Shown piece by piece: positions 46,331 through 57,111 of a DNA stretch of 64,000 bases. The DNA lies in assembly GCA_963723455.1 (NCBI GenBank), contig CAVRQM010000005.1, forward strand, positions 310,001-374,000, written 5' to 3'. Numbering within the stretch: the first letter of the stretch is position 1; every line of letters starts with the position of its first letter. The DNA is from CAVRQM01 sp963723455. Its GTDB lineage: Bacteria; Pseudomonadota; Alphaproteobacteria; Acetobacterales; Acetobacteraceae. Position numbers and translations under genes: made by a program. The notes under the pieces were generated by a model, which was not told the origin of the DNA, did no database searches, and saw only the letters and a list, made by a program, of their open reading frames with translations.

Positions 46331-47103
46331 GCGGCGCGGGGGACGACACCGGACTGAGCGGTCCGGACGAGATCGACGCGCTGGCCGGCGAATACGTGCT
46401 GGGCGTGCTCGATGCCGAGCAGGCGCGCGGCGTGCGGGTGCGCGCACGCGGCGACGCGGCGTTGGCCCAGGCGATCGTCGGGTGGGAAATCCGCCTGCTG
46501 CCGATGGCCGCCGGCGTGCAGCCGCGCGATCCGCCCGGCGCATTGTGGCACCGGATCGAGGCGCGCATCGCCGTGCCGCCGGAGGAGCCGGCCAATGACG
46601 CCCCGCTGGCCTCGCAGCCCGCGATCGCCCCGGCCTATGCGGCAGGCCCGGCGGCGCGTCGGCCGGGCCCGCCGCGGGCGCGCGGCGTGCGCGGCTGGCA
46701 GGCGGCGACGGTGCTGGGATTTGCGCTCGCCGCCGCCTTTGCCGGCATCGCCTTCCTGCCGTCGGCGACGCCGGCCGGCGTGCAACTGGCGGCGATCGCT
46801 CCGGTGGGCGCTCCGCAGGCGGCCTTCGTCGCCTCCGCCCGTCCGGACGGAACCGTGGTGCTGACCGCCCTGTCGCCCGCGGACGTGCCGTCCGGACGCG
46901 ACCTGGAACTTTGGATTCTGCCGCCGGGGGAAAAGACCGTGGCCCCGCTGGGCGTGCTTCCGGTCACCGGGCGCACGTTGCGGCTGCAATCCGCCCCGGC
47001 GACGGGCACGCAGCTGCTGATCAGCCTGGAGCCGCGCGGCGGCTCGCCCACCGGCCAGCCGACCGGCCCGGTCCTGTATTCGGGAACGCTGGCCAGCGCC
47101 TGA
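46327..47103 (+). CDS. RskA-type anti-sigma factor
   Basis: Membrane anti-sigma factor of 258 residues that holds its ECF partner inactive. The N-terminal cytoplasmic anti-sigma domain starts DEIDALAGEYVLGVLDAEQA and continues through WEIRLLPMAAGVQPRDPPGA. A single helix at about 121-143 (ATVLGFALAAAFAGIAFLPS) follows, then a periplasmic RskA C-terminal domain with GRDLELWILPPGEKTVAPLG. No zinc-binding HxxxCxxC motif is present, which fits RskA rather than ChrR-type regulation. ATGA overlap with the sigma gene shows coupling. Confidence 0.88.
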   Translation: MSGAGDDTGLSGPDEIDALAGEYVLGVLDAEQARGVRVRARGDAALAQAIVGWEIRLLPMAAGVQPRDPPGALWHRIEARIAVPPEEPANDAPLASQPAIAPAYAAGPAARRPGPPRARGVRGWQAATVLGFALAAAFAGIAFLPSATPAGVQLAAIAPVGAPQAAFVASARPDGTVVLTALSPADVPSGRDLELWILPPGEKTVAPLGVLPVTGRTLRLQSAPATGTQLLISLEPRGGSPTGQPTGPVLYSGTLASA

Positions 47104-47227
47104 TCGTCGGCGCGCGGCCGGCGGCTTGCGGCGCAGCGGGATCGTTGATACGCCATAGCAATGGCGGCGCGCTCGCGGCCTGAGGAACAGCGGTGATGCG
47201 GCGGTTGTCCTGCGTCGCGTCAATACG

Positions 47228-49015
47228 ATGGTGCTTCGCCGGCGCGGGTGGGCGCCGGCGTCCATGACGGCAGCTGGCCGGCGGGCGGTCGGCTTGCCAT
47301 TGCTGCTGCCGCTGATCGGCCTGCTGCTGGCCGGAATCTGGAGCTGGATCGACGTGACGGCGCAGCTGCGCGCGACGCTGCGCCGCGATGCGGCGCTGTT
47401 GCGCGCCCAGACGGAGCAGACGCTGGACACGCAGGAAAGCGTGCTGGTCGCGGTGGACATGGCGACCGCCAACCTGTCCTGGCCACAGATCCGCGGCAGC
47501 GAGGCAGTGCATCGCCTGCTGGTCCGGCTCGCCGATACCGCCGGCGCGGTTGACACCCTGGGCATGATCGACCCGCAGGGCCGCATCGCGGCCGCCAGCG
47601 ACATGCCGTTCCCCGCGCGTCCCATCGACCTGTCGGATCGCGACTTCGCCACCGCGTTCCCGCCGGGAAGCCAGGCCGCGGTGGGCTTCGTCGGCCGGGC
47701 CGTGCTCAGCCGCGTCGATGGCCGCCCGCAGGTGCATCTGGCGCGGCCGCGCCGTCCCGGCGCCGGGGTGGCGGGCGATGGCGGGGTCATCGTGGCCGGG
47801 TTCCGCCCGGCGCTGTTCGAGGGCCTGTTCGCGCGGCTCGGGCAGGACGGAGCGGCACGGCCGGCCGGCGTGCTGCTGATGCGCCAGGACGGCTGCCTGC
47901 TCGCCCGGTTCCCGGAAGCGGTCACGCCCGGCCACATGCAGCCGCTGCTGCCGGACGATCCGGTGCGCGTCGCTGCACGCGGGCTGTCGGGCAGCGAAAC
48001 GGTGGAGTTCGGCCGGCACGGCTTTTCTGCCGTGCAGCGCATCGGGCGGTATGGGCTGATTCTGGCTGCTCGATTCGATCCCGCGGTGGCGCGCAACGAG
48101 TGGCTGCGCCAGATGCCGTTTCCGACCGCCGGCGCACTGGCAACCGCGGCGCTGCTGCTGCTGCTGGGCCTCCGCGCGCAGGCCCGGATCGACGCCGAGG
48201 CCGAGCGCGCCAGCCTGCTCGCTGCCCGTATTGAGCAGGAGCGCGCCGCGGCGCAGGAGCGCGCGCAGCTGGAAGCCCGGCTCCGCCAGACCGAGAAACA
48301 GGCGTCGCTGGGCCAGCTCGCCGCCGGCGTTGCGCACGACTTCAACAATCTTCTGCAGGCGGTGGTGACTGCGGCCCACTCGGTCCGCCAGCCCGGCGCC
48401 ACCACGGACAGCATCGCGCGGTCAGCCGGCCTGATCCTGCGCGCCGCCGAGCGCGGGGCGGCCCTGACCCGCAGGATGCTGGATTTCTCTCGCGCCGACG
48501 AGGCGGGGGACAGCGCGCCCGCAACCGCCCATTTCGCGCCCGAGGCGGCGTTGCGCGGCGCGCAGGATCTGCTGGCGGCGGTGCTGGGGGCGAAATGGCC
48601 GGTGCGGGTCCGCCTGCCGGGCCGCCCGCTGCCGGCGGTGCGCGGCAGCCAGGCCGAATGCGAGGCGGTGCTGCTCAATCTTGCCGGCAATGCGCGCGAC
48701 GCCATGCCGGGCGGCGGCGAGGTCGAACTGGCAGCGGCGCTGGCCGACCCGCCGCAGGCGCTGGCCGATGGGCGGCCCGACACGCAAGCGCCGTTGTGGG
48801 TTCGGATCACCGTGCGCGATCGTGGCCACGGCATGGATCCGGCCACCCTGGCCCGCGCCGGCGAGGCATTCTTCACCACCAAGCCACGCGGCGCGGGCAC
48901 CGGCCTGGGGCTGTCGATGGCGCGCGGCTTCGCACAGCGCGGCGGCGGCGTGCTGGACATCGCCAGCGTGCCGGAGCAGGGCACGATGGTCACGCTCTGG
49001 CTGCCCGCCGGCTGA
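47228..49015 (+). CDS. Membrane sensor histidine kinase with extracytoplasmic sensor domain
   Basis: A 595-residue hybrid-free kinase. Helix 1 at about 22-40, a periplasmic Cache-like domain (about 45-295, with SEAVHRLLVRLADTAGAVDT and DRDFATAFPPGSQAAVGFVG), helix 2 at about 300-318, a coiled-coil linker rich in Glu/Arg, the H box ASLGQLAAGVAHDFNNLLQA, an N box (LLNLAGNARDAMPGGGE) and G boxes (DRGHGMDPATLARAGEAFF, GAGTGLGLSMARG). The H box is of the NtrB/HWE-like HDFNN type. No response regulator gene is adjacent, so its partner is elsewhere. Confidence 0.85.
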   Translation: MVLRRRGWAPASMTAAGRRAVGLPLLLPLIGLLLAGIWSWIDVTAQLRATLRRDAALLRAQTEQTLDTQESVLVAVDMATANLSWPQIRGSEAVHRLLVRLADTAGAVDTLGMIDPQGRIAAASDMPFPARPIDLSDRDFATAFPPGSQAAVGFVGRAVLSRVDGRPQVHLARPRRPGAGVAGDGGVIVAGFRPALFEGLFARLGQDGAARPAGVLLMRQDGCLLARFPEAVTPGHMQPLLPDDPVRVAARGLSGSETVEFGRHGFSAVQRIGRYGLILAARFDPAVARNEWLRQMPFPTAGALATAALLLLLGLRAQARIDAEAERASLLAARIEQERAAAQERAQLEARLRQTEKQASLGQLAAGVAHDFNNLLQAVVTAAHSVRQPGATTDSIARSAGLILRAAERGAALTRRMLDFSRADEAGDSAPATAHFAPEAALRGAQDLLAAVLGAKWPVRVRLPGRPLPAVRGSQAECEAVLLNLAGNARDAMPGGGEVELAAALADPPQALADGRPDTQAPLWVRITVRDRGHGMDPATLARAGEAFFTTKPRGAGTGLGLSMARGFAQRGGGVLDIASVPEQGTMVTLWLPAG

Positions 49016-49111
49016 TCGCCCGCCTCCGCGATCACGTCCGGTTGCAGGAGGGAACTTGCGCGACCGATACGGGTGTGCTTGCTTCTCATCGCGCTGCCGG
49101 AACGAGAACCC

Positions 49112-49942
49112 ATGCTGCTTGCCCACCTGACCGACCTGCACGTTCGCCCGCCCGGCGTGCCCGCATATCGCGTTGTCGAATCGACCATGCTTGCCGAACG
49201 GGCCTTGCGCGCCGTCGCCGCGCTGCGGCCCCGCCCGGACGCGGTGGTGATTTCCGGCGACCTCACCGATTGCGGGCTGGCCAGCGAATACGCGGTCCTG
49301 GCTTCGATGCTGGGCCAGCATTTGAGTGATTTCCCGGTCTACCTCATCCCCGGCAACCACGATCGCCGCGCCGAGTTTCGCGCGGCCCTGGGCGGATACC
49401 CTGGTGTACTGTCGCATCCGGATTTCGTGCAGTACGCAGTCGAGGACTTGCCGCTGCGTCTGGTGATGCTGGACAGCGTGGTGCCGGGCGCGGGGCACGG
49501 CGAGCTGTGCGCCGCCCGGCTGGACTGGCTGGACACTGTGCTCGCGGCAGCGCCCGAGCGGCCGACCATGCTGGTGCTGCATCACCCGCCGATCCGCTGC
49601 GGCCTGGAGATGATGGACGCGATCAACTTGCGCTCCGCCGACGCGCTCGCCGCCATGCTGGCGCGCCATCCGCAGGTCGAGCGCATCCTGTGCGGCCATC
49701 ACCACCGGCCGATCACCGGCCGGCTGGGTCGCGCGATCGTCGTGGTGGCGCCCTCCGTCGCGCATCAGGGAGAGGTGGCCCTGATCCACGACCAGGGCCG
49801 CTTCGTGCTGGAACCGCCAGCCTATCAACTGCATCTGCACCTGTCGGACGGGCAGGTGGCGAGCCATACCGTCCTCGTCGAATCCTATCCCGGACCGTTC
49901 CCGTACATCGAGGATCCCGACTATCCCGGCAAGGCGCTCTGA
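49112..49942 (+). CDS. Calcineurin-like phosphodiesterase (CpdA-like)
   Basis: Metallophosphoesterase of about 276 residues. Dimetal motifs are all present: LLAHLTDLHVRPPG (D..H), AVVISGDLTDCG (GDxxD), LIPGNHDRR (GNHD), LVLHHPPIR (H), and ILCGHHHRPITG (GHHH). The order and spacing match the class III cyclic-nucleotide phosphodiesterase CpdA/Icc and glycerophosphodiesterase GpdQ. The C-terminus (PSVAHQGEVALIHDQGRFVL, FPYIEDPDYPG) is typical of GpdQ-like members. The ATG at 49112 is preferred over 49073. Confidence 0.85.
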   Translation: MLLAHLTDLHVRPPGVPAYRVVESTMLAERALRAVAALRPRPDAVVISGDLTDCGLASEYAVLASMLGQHLSDFPVYLIPGNHDRRAEFRAALGGYPGVLSHPDFVQYAVEDLPLRLVMLDSVVPGAGHGELCAARLDWLDTVLAAAPERPTMLVLHHPPIRCGLEMMDAINLRSADALAAMLARHPQVERILCGHHHRPITGRLGRAIVVVAPSVAHQGEVALIHDQGRFVLEPPAYQLHLHLSDGQVASHTVLVESYPGPFPYIEDPDYPGKAL

Positions 49943-50023
49943 GCGGCCGCCCTGACCGCCAGGCGTCGGAACTTTCGGGGGCCGCAGCCTATGACTCCGT
50001 GCACGAAGGGGCAGGGGGTCACG

Positions 50024-50518
50024 ATGGCGACGCAGGATGCCGACCAGAGCGAAAAGGTCTGGTCGATGATCAAGGACATCGAAGTGGCGATGCTGACCAG
50101 CGAGGACGGCGGCGTGCTGCGCAGCCGCCCGATGGTCGCGATGCAGTCGGGGTTTTCGGGCACGCTCTGGTTCTTCACCCGCGCCGATAGCCACAAGGTT
50201 TCGGAGGTGGCGCGGGAAAACCAGGTCGGGCTGAGCTACGCCGACCCGAAGCGACAGAACTATGTATCGCTATCCGGCACCGCCCAGCTGGTGCGTGACC
50301 GCGGCGAGATCGACGAGCATTGGAGCGAGTTGGTGCGGGTCTGGTTTCCCAAGGGCAAGGACGATCCGCAGATCGCCCTGCTGCGCGTCGATGTCGAGCA
50401 AGCCGAGTACTGGGATGCGCCGTCCTCGACCATGCTGCACCTGTACGGCTACGCCAAGGCGCGCCTTACCGGGGAGCCGCCACATCCGGGCGGTCACGGC
50501 ACTGTCGATCTCAGCTGA
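50024..50518 (+). CDS. Pyridoxamine 5'-phosphate oxidase-fold general stress protein
   Basis: A split-barrel flavin-binding protein of about 164 residues. Family features are KVWSMIKDIEVAMLTSEDGG, LRSRPMVAMQ, LWFFTRADSHKVSEVAREN, VGLSYADPKRQNYVSLSGTA, and WFPKGKDDPQIALLRVDVEQ followed by AEYWDAP. This is the Gsp26-like branch, which is known to bind FMN or FAD, with an oxidoreductase role still undefined. The first ATG at 49991 is in frame, but 50024 gives the normal length. The small RNA and urease genes follow. Confidence 0.88.
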   Translation: MATQDADQSEKVWSMIKDIEVAMLTSEDGGVLRSRPMVAMQSGFSGTLWFFTRADSHKVSEVARENQVGLSYADPKRQNYVSLSGTAQLVRDRGEIDEHWSELVRVWFPKGKDDPQIALLRVDVEQAEYWDAPSSTMLHLYGYAKARLTGEPPHPGGHGTVDLS

Positions 50519-50591
50519 TTGTCAGGCGGCAAGCGAGTGATGCGGTTTGGCCACAGCCGATGCCACCTACAGAGTTGTGAACGGAAATACA

Positions 50592-50621
50592 TTTGCATCG
50601 GGCAGCGCCCGCACCTACGTT
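50592..50621 (+). promoter_or_regulatory. Candidate promoter of the small RNA
   Basis: TTTGCA (50592-50597) and CTACGT (50615-50620), 17 bases apart, would place the transcription start at about 50627, just before the first RNA hairpin. Both boxes are only moderate matches to the alphaproteobacterial sigma-70 consensus. Confidence 0.4.
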
Positions 50622-50626
50622 GCGTT

Positions 50627-50708
50627 GCAGCAAGGCGGTTCGCCGCTTTGCTTTCTTGGACGTTTCCTCCCTAAACTTGGCGGCGCTTACGGGCGCCGCC
50701 ATTTTTTT
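50627..50708 (+). ncRNA. Candidate trans-acting small RNA with anti-Shine-Dalgarno tract
   Basis: An 80-nt transcript can be drawn in the gap between the PNPOx gene and ureG. The 5' hairpin GCAAGGCGG / CCGCTTTGC (50630-50651) is 9 bp with one G-U pair and a UUCG tetraloop. Then comes an unpaired stretch, TTTCTTGGACGTTTCCTCCC and TAAACT (50653-50678), in which CCUCC is complementary to Shine-Dalgarno sequences. A textbook Rho-independent terminator follows: GGCGGCGC / GCGCCGCC (50679-50700), loop TTACGG, then seven Ts. This order (hairpin, CU-rich seed, terminator) is that of alphaproteobacterial CCUCC-type sRNAs such as the alpha-r14/Cuckoo group; membership is inference. Confidence 0.65.
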
Positions 50709-50710
50709 CG

Positions 50711-51334
50711 CTATTCCGGCGGCGACAGGCCGCCCTGGCGCTCGACGAAGGCGGCGATCTCGGCCACGCCACCGCCGGTACGGATGTTGGCGAACACGAA
50801 CGGGCGGTCGCCGCGCATCCTGCGGCTGTCGCGGTCCATCACCTCCAGGCTCGCGCCGACCAACGGTGCGAGGTCGATCTTGTTGATGACCAGCAGATCG
50901 CTGCGGGTGATGCCGGGGCCGCCCTTGCGCGGGATTTTGTCGCCGGCGGACACGTCGATGACGTAGATCGTCAGGTCGGCCAACTCCGGGCTGAAGGTGG
51001 CGGCGAGGTTGTCGCCGCCGCTCTCGATCAGGATCACGTCCAGCCCCGGGAACCGCCGCGTCAGGTCGGCGACGCCCGCCAGGTTGATGCTGGCGTCCTC
51101 GCGGATCGCGGTATGCGGGCAGCCGCCGGTCTCGATGCCCAGGATGCGCTCGGCCGGCAGCGAGCCGGCGCGGGTCAGGAACTCCGCATCCTCGCGCGTA
51201 TAGATGTCGTTGGTGATGGCGGCGATTTCGCGCCGGTCGCGGAAGTGCCGGCACAGCGCGTCCATCAGCGCCGTCTTGCCGCTGCCCACCGGGCCGCCGA
51301 TGCCGACGCGCAGCGGGCCGTGCCTGGATGTCAT
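50711..51334 (-). CDS. ureG: Urease accessory protein UreG (GTPase)
   Basis: SIMIBI-class GTPase (207 residues) that delivers nickel into apo-urease with UreD, UreE and UreF. P-loop: VGIGGPVGSGKTALMDALC. Metal and nucleotide switch residues: ETGGCPHTAIREDASINLAG (with the CPH motif), LILIESGGDNLAATFSPELA, and guanine motif LLVINKIDLAPLVGASLE. It is the last gene of the urease operon and its start overlaps the ureF stop (ATGA). Confidence 0.94.
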   Translation of the reverse strand: MTSRHGPLRVGIGGPVGSGKTALMDALCRHFRDRREIAAITNDIYTREDAEFLTRAGSLPAERILGIETGGCPHTAIREDASINLAGVADLTRRFPGLDVILIESGGDNLAATFSPELADLTIYVIDVSAGDKIPRKGGPGITRSDLLVINKIDLAPLVGASLEVMDRDSRRMRGDRPFVFANIRTGGGVAEIAAFVERQGGLSPPE

Positions 51335-52016
51335 GTGCGGAACAGCCTCGTGTGCTGGGTTTCGTGCCGCATCGCGGCGATGTCGGAGCGGAATGCGCAG
51401 CCGCCGAGATCGTCCAGGGTGGCGTTGCTGGTCGCCTCGGCCACCTGCAGTATCACAGGCTCCAGCGCTGCAAGCACGGCAAGGCCGGCGGACTGGCCGA
51501 GCGGAACCAGCCGCACGGCGGCCGAGGTCAGGTTTGCGGCGAACGCCTGCAGGTAGGCCGCGCAGGTTGCGTCAGCGCCGATGCCGTGCTCGCCGGCGAG
51601 GCGGCCGACAGCGACCGCATGCGTGACGCCCTCACCCCGGCCCTCTCCCGGAGGCAGAGGGGGAAGCCCCTCTCCCTCTGGGAGAGGACGGTGAGGAATG
51701 TTCCGCCAGCCGCCGCCGCCCGGACGAACGCTTCGCCCTGTCCCGTCGCCTCCGCCCGGCGCTCCCGCCCCGGCTGCGCGGCCACCGCCAGGGCCGTCAC
51801 GTCGTTCCCGGCATGGGCATGGCGCAGCAGGATCGCGTCGGTCTGTCCGGCGCCGTGGCGCAGCACGTCCTCGATCCAGGCGCGCAGCGTCGCGCCGTCG
51901 CGGATGTCTCCGGCCTCCACCGCCCATTCGATGCCGTGCGAGTAGGCGAAGCCGCCGGTCGGGAAAGCCGGCGACAGCCACGCCAGCAGCCGAAGCAACT
52001 CAGTGCTGGTAGTCAT
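51331..52016 (-). pseudogene. ureF: Urease accessory protein UreF, interrupted by a palindromic repeat
   Basis: UreF bridges UreD and UreG in the nickel-insertion complex. The N-terminal part (ATG 52016) is normal: LLRLLAWLSPAFPTGGFAYS, GIEWAVEAGDIRD, ILLRHAHAGN, GEAFVRA. The normal C-terminus is read in another frame: AVAVGRLAGEHGI, YLQAFAANLTSAAVRLVPLG, DDLGGCAFRSDIAAMRHETQ. Between them lies the 70-bp palindromic element (51629-51697), whose length changes the frame. As written, the first frame stops at about 51530. Urease maturation would fail if this is the true genomic state. Confidence 0.82.
51629..51697. repeat. Palindromic repeat element, copy 2 (inside ureF)
   Basis: Bounded by CCTCACC (51630-51636) and GGTGAGG (51690-51696), with two internal hairpins: CCCTCT / AGAGGG (51641-51661) and CCTCTCCC / GGGAGAGG (51669-51687). 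It matches the copy at 20530-20601. Its outer arms pair with each other, so the whole element can fold as a branched stem. Confidence 0.7.
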
Positions 52017-52464
52017 CGTGGCTGTGCGCATGGCCGCCGGCATAGGCGCCCGCCTCGGGGTCGAACGGCGCCTCGATGGCGGCGACATGACCGCCCAGGC
52101 CGCGCACCATGTCCGCGATCACGTGATCGGCGCGGATGCGCAGGCGGTCGCCGATCAACTGCACCGGCAGATGCCGGTTGCCGAGATGCCAGGCGATGCG
52201 GACCAGGGCGGCCGCATCATGCGCGTGGATGTCGAGCAGCGGTTCGGGCCGCGCCGCGACGGCGACGATGCCGCCGCCCTCAAGCACCAGACCGTCGCCA
52301 TGCCGCAGCCGAACCGCCTGCGGCAGATCCAGCAGGATGTCGGCGCCGGATTCGGTCGCCAGCAGGATGCGCCGGCGATGGCGCCGGTCGAAGTCGATCA
52401 GCACCCGGTCCGCGGCGCCCGCCGCGTCCCATTCGCCGGCCGTCAGGACGGATGTCGCGCGCAT
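52000..52464 (-). CDS. ureE: Urease accessory protein UreE (nickel chaperone)
   Basis: Nickel metallochaperone of 154 residues. The N-terminal peptide-binding domain (ADRVLIDFDRRHRRRILLAT, LLLDLPQAVRLRHGDGL) is followed by the metal domain with AWHLGNRHLPVQL, whose His is the interdomain nickel ligand. The His-rich C-terminus is short (GGHAHSHDDYQH). The last codons overlap the ureF start by 17 bases. It follows ureC by 8 bases. Confidence 0.92.
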   Translation of the reverse strand: MRATSVLTAGEWDAAGAADRVLIDFDRRHRRRILLATESGADILLDLPQAVRLRHGDGLVLEGGGIVAVAARPEPLLDIHAHDAAALVRIAWHLGNRHLPVQLIGDRLRIRADHVIADMVRGLGGHVAAIEAPFDPEAGAYAGGHAHSHDDYQH

Positions 52465-52472
52465 GGACTCGC

Positions 52473-54178
<1,706 letters not shown>

Positions 54179-54182
<4 letters not shown>

Positions 54183-54487
54183 CCGAGCGGCCCCATCACG
54201 TCGCCGCGGAAGCCCCAGACGGCGCGCGCGCCGCGCAGCGGCACCAGCGTCACCGACCGGGTCTGCCCCGGCTCGAAGCGGATGGCGGTGCCCGCCGCGA
54301 TGTCGAGCCGCTGGCCGCGCGCGGCGGCCCGGTCGAAGGACAGGGCGGAGTTGCTTTCGGCAAAATGGTAGTGGCTGCCGACCTGGATCGGCCGGTCGCC
54401 GGTGTTGGCGACGTCCAGCATGGTCCGGTCAAGCCCGGCGTTCAGGTCGATGTCGCCGTCGGCCGTCTCGATCTCGCCGGGGATCAT
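54179..54487 (-). CDS. ureB: Urease beta subunit
   Basis: Structural beta subunit, 102 residues. ATG 54487 is chosen because MIPGEIETADGDIDLNAG is the standard UreB opening and GGGGGCG precedes it; an in-frame ATG at 54580 would add 31 non-homologous residues and overlap ureA. The rest is typical: VANTGDRPIQVGSHYHFAES and NSALSFDRAAARGQRLDIAA, then RFEPGQTRSVTLVPLRG. It overlaps ureC by 4 bases. Confidence 0.93.
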
Positions 54488-54563
54488 CGCGCGTTCGCCC
54501 CCGAGAAGTCGCCGTGGTCTGGCCTGACCCGGAGAGAGGGCGCTGAGTTGGTCCGCGGAAGGA

Positions 54564-54866
<303 letters not shown>

Positions 54867-54878
54867 GTCGTCCTCCCG

Positions 54879-55760
<882 letters not shown>

Positions 55761-55813
55761 TCCTTGGTCAGCGAGGGAACAGGGAGCAAGCCGTGTGCCC
55801 GGCGGCTGGGCCG

Positions 55814-56005
55814 TCAGGGGCCGAAGGCCGTGCCGGCGCTATCGAGCATCACGAACCCCGGCCCCGTCAACGCCGCAACTGCTACACCCAGGACCGCCGC
55901 GAACAGGGCTGCCCCGAGCAGCCACACCGCAGGCTTGCGCCGCGCCGATCGGCGGCCATCATCGCGGAGATCGGCGAGGCGGTCGAAATCCGGGGGCATG
56001 TCCAC
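55814..56005 (-). CDS. Small single-helix membrane protein, hypothetical
   Basis: A 63-residue protein with a charged N-terminus (MDMPPDFDRLADLRDDGRRS) and one helix at about 27-48 (VWLLGAALFAAVLGVAVAAL). GGAGGACC lies upstream of the start. It lies between ureD and the Bax-inhibitor gene. The coding pattern is plausible but I cannot tie it to a family. Confidence 0.45.
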   Translation of the reverse strand: MDMPPDFDRLADLRDDGRRSARRKPAVWLLGAALFAAVLGVAVAALTGPGFVMLDSAGTAFGP

Positions 56006-56118
56006 GCTGCGGTCCTCCTGCCATGCGCGCCGGGTCGGCGCCGGGCGAGGATGGTGGCGGGCGCGGCACGGGCGGTATGAGGCGGATCACATGCGGGACG
56101 CGAAAGCGGGCGAACGCC

Positions 56119-56149
56119 AAAACGGGCCAGGCATCGCTGCCGGGCCCGT
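56119..56149 (-). terminator. Terminator of the Bax-inhibitor-1 gene
   Basis: On the minus strand ACGGGCC-c-GGCA...TGCC-t-GGCCCGT forms an 11-bp stem with one mismatch and loop GCGA, followed by TTTT (complement of 56119-56122). It lies 33 bases past the stop. Confidence 0.6.
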
Positions 56150-56181
56150 GCTGGTCGCCCCGTTCCGATCGCAGGCGCGGG

Positions 56182-56964
56182 TCAGTTGTTGCTGCTGCGG
56201 TTGCCGGTGAGTTGCAGCAGCAGCATGAACAGGTTGATGAAGTTCAGCAGCAGCTGCAGCGCATCAAACACGCTGCGCCGGGCGGCGATGTCGGAGCCCT
56301 CGGCATAGCTATACTGGACGTAGTCCGCCTTGATCCGCTGGGTGTCGTAGGCGGTCAGGCCGACGAACACCAGGACGCCGATGATGCTGATGGCGAACTG
56401 CAATCCGCTGCTGTGGATGAAGATGTTGGCGACGCTGGCGATGATGACGCCGAACAACCCCATGATCAGGAAGCTGCCGAAGCGCGACAGGTCGGATTTC
56501 GTGGTGTAGCCGTACAGGCTCATCGCGCCGAAGGTGGCCGCCGTGATGAAGAACACCCGGACCACGCTCTCATGCGTGTAGATCAGGAAGATGTTGGTCA
56601 GGCTGGCGCCCATCGCCACGCAGAATGCCCAATACAACGCCTGCACCGTGCGCGTGGACAGCCGGTTGACGCCGATGCTGAGCACCATGACGAAGGCCAG
56701 CGGCGCGAACATCGCGATCCAGGCCAGCGGACCGGCGACATGCTGCAGCCCGTACTGGGTCTGCGTCAGCGGATAGAACGCGTCGATCAGGCTGGTGTTC
56801 GCGATCGCGTAGGCGACGACGCCGGTCAGCAGCAGCCCCGAGGCCATCCAGTTATAGACCCGGAGCATGTAGGCGCGCAGGCCGGCATCCAATACCGCGG
56901 CGGGCTGCCCTGTGCGGGCGGCCGGATTGAAGCCCGGTCCGCGGAACTCGGGACTGTAAGCCAT
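56182..56964 (-). CDS. Bax inhibitor-1/YccA-family membrane protein
   Basis: A 260-residue protein with seven helices. The family signature is ASVANIFIHSSGLQFAISII and GVLVFVGLTAYDTQRIKADY. The pH-sensitive Asp pair of the calcium-leak family (TAYDTQRI and the C-terminal segment DALQLLLNFINLFMLLLQLT) is present. Bacterial members are linked to membrane stress and protease FtsH in E. coli (YccA), and BsYetJ conducts Ca2+; the role here is not known. It ends at a strong terminator. Confidence 0.92.
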   Translation of the reverse strand: MAYSPEFRGPGFNPAARTGQPAAVLDAGLRAYMLRVYNWMASGLLLTGVVAYAIANTSLIDAFYPLTQTQYGLQHVAGPLAWIAMFAPLAFVMVLSIGVNRLSTRTVQALYWAFCVAMGASLTNIFLIYTHESVVRVFFITAATFGAMSLYGYTTKSDLSRFGSFLIMGLFGVIIASVANIFIHSSGLQFAISIIGVLVFVGLTAYDTQRIKADYVQYSYAEGSDIAARRSVFDALQLLLNFINLFMLLLQLTGNRSSNN

Positions 56965-57067
56965 TGGTCTTCTCTCTTTCCCTGCGAGGCGAGCCTGCCT
57001 CTCGGCGTGTGATGTTGGCTACTCGTGCGGGCGGATCAAGCTAATTCGATGTAACCCTGGCACATTC

Positions 57068-57086
57068 GCCGGGCGTCCGGCCCGGC
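57068..57086 (-). terminator. Hairpin after the ABC permease gene
   Basis: GCCGGGC / GCCCGGC (7 bp, loop of 5) lies 26 bases past the stop of the permease gene. There is no T-run. Confidence 0.45.
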
Positions 57087-57111
57087 ATGGAGCAGGGCAA
57101 GACGTCGGCAG

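Noticed and set aside
46024..49266. Open frame of 1080 codons on the minus strand across the sigma/anti-sigma and kinase genes
   Set aside because: Ser/Arg/Ala-rich shadow of clearly conserved plus-strand proteins; no domains.
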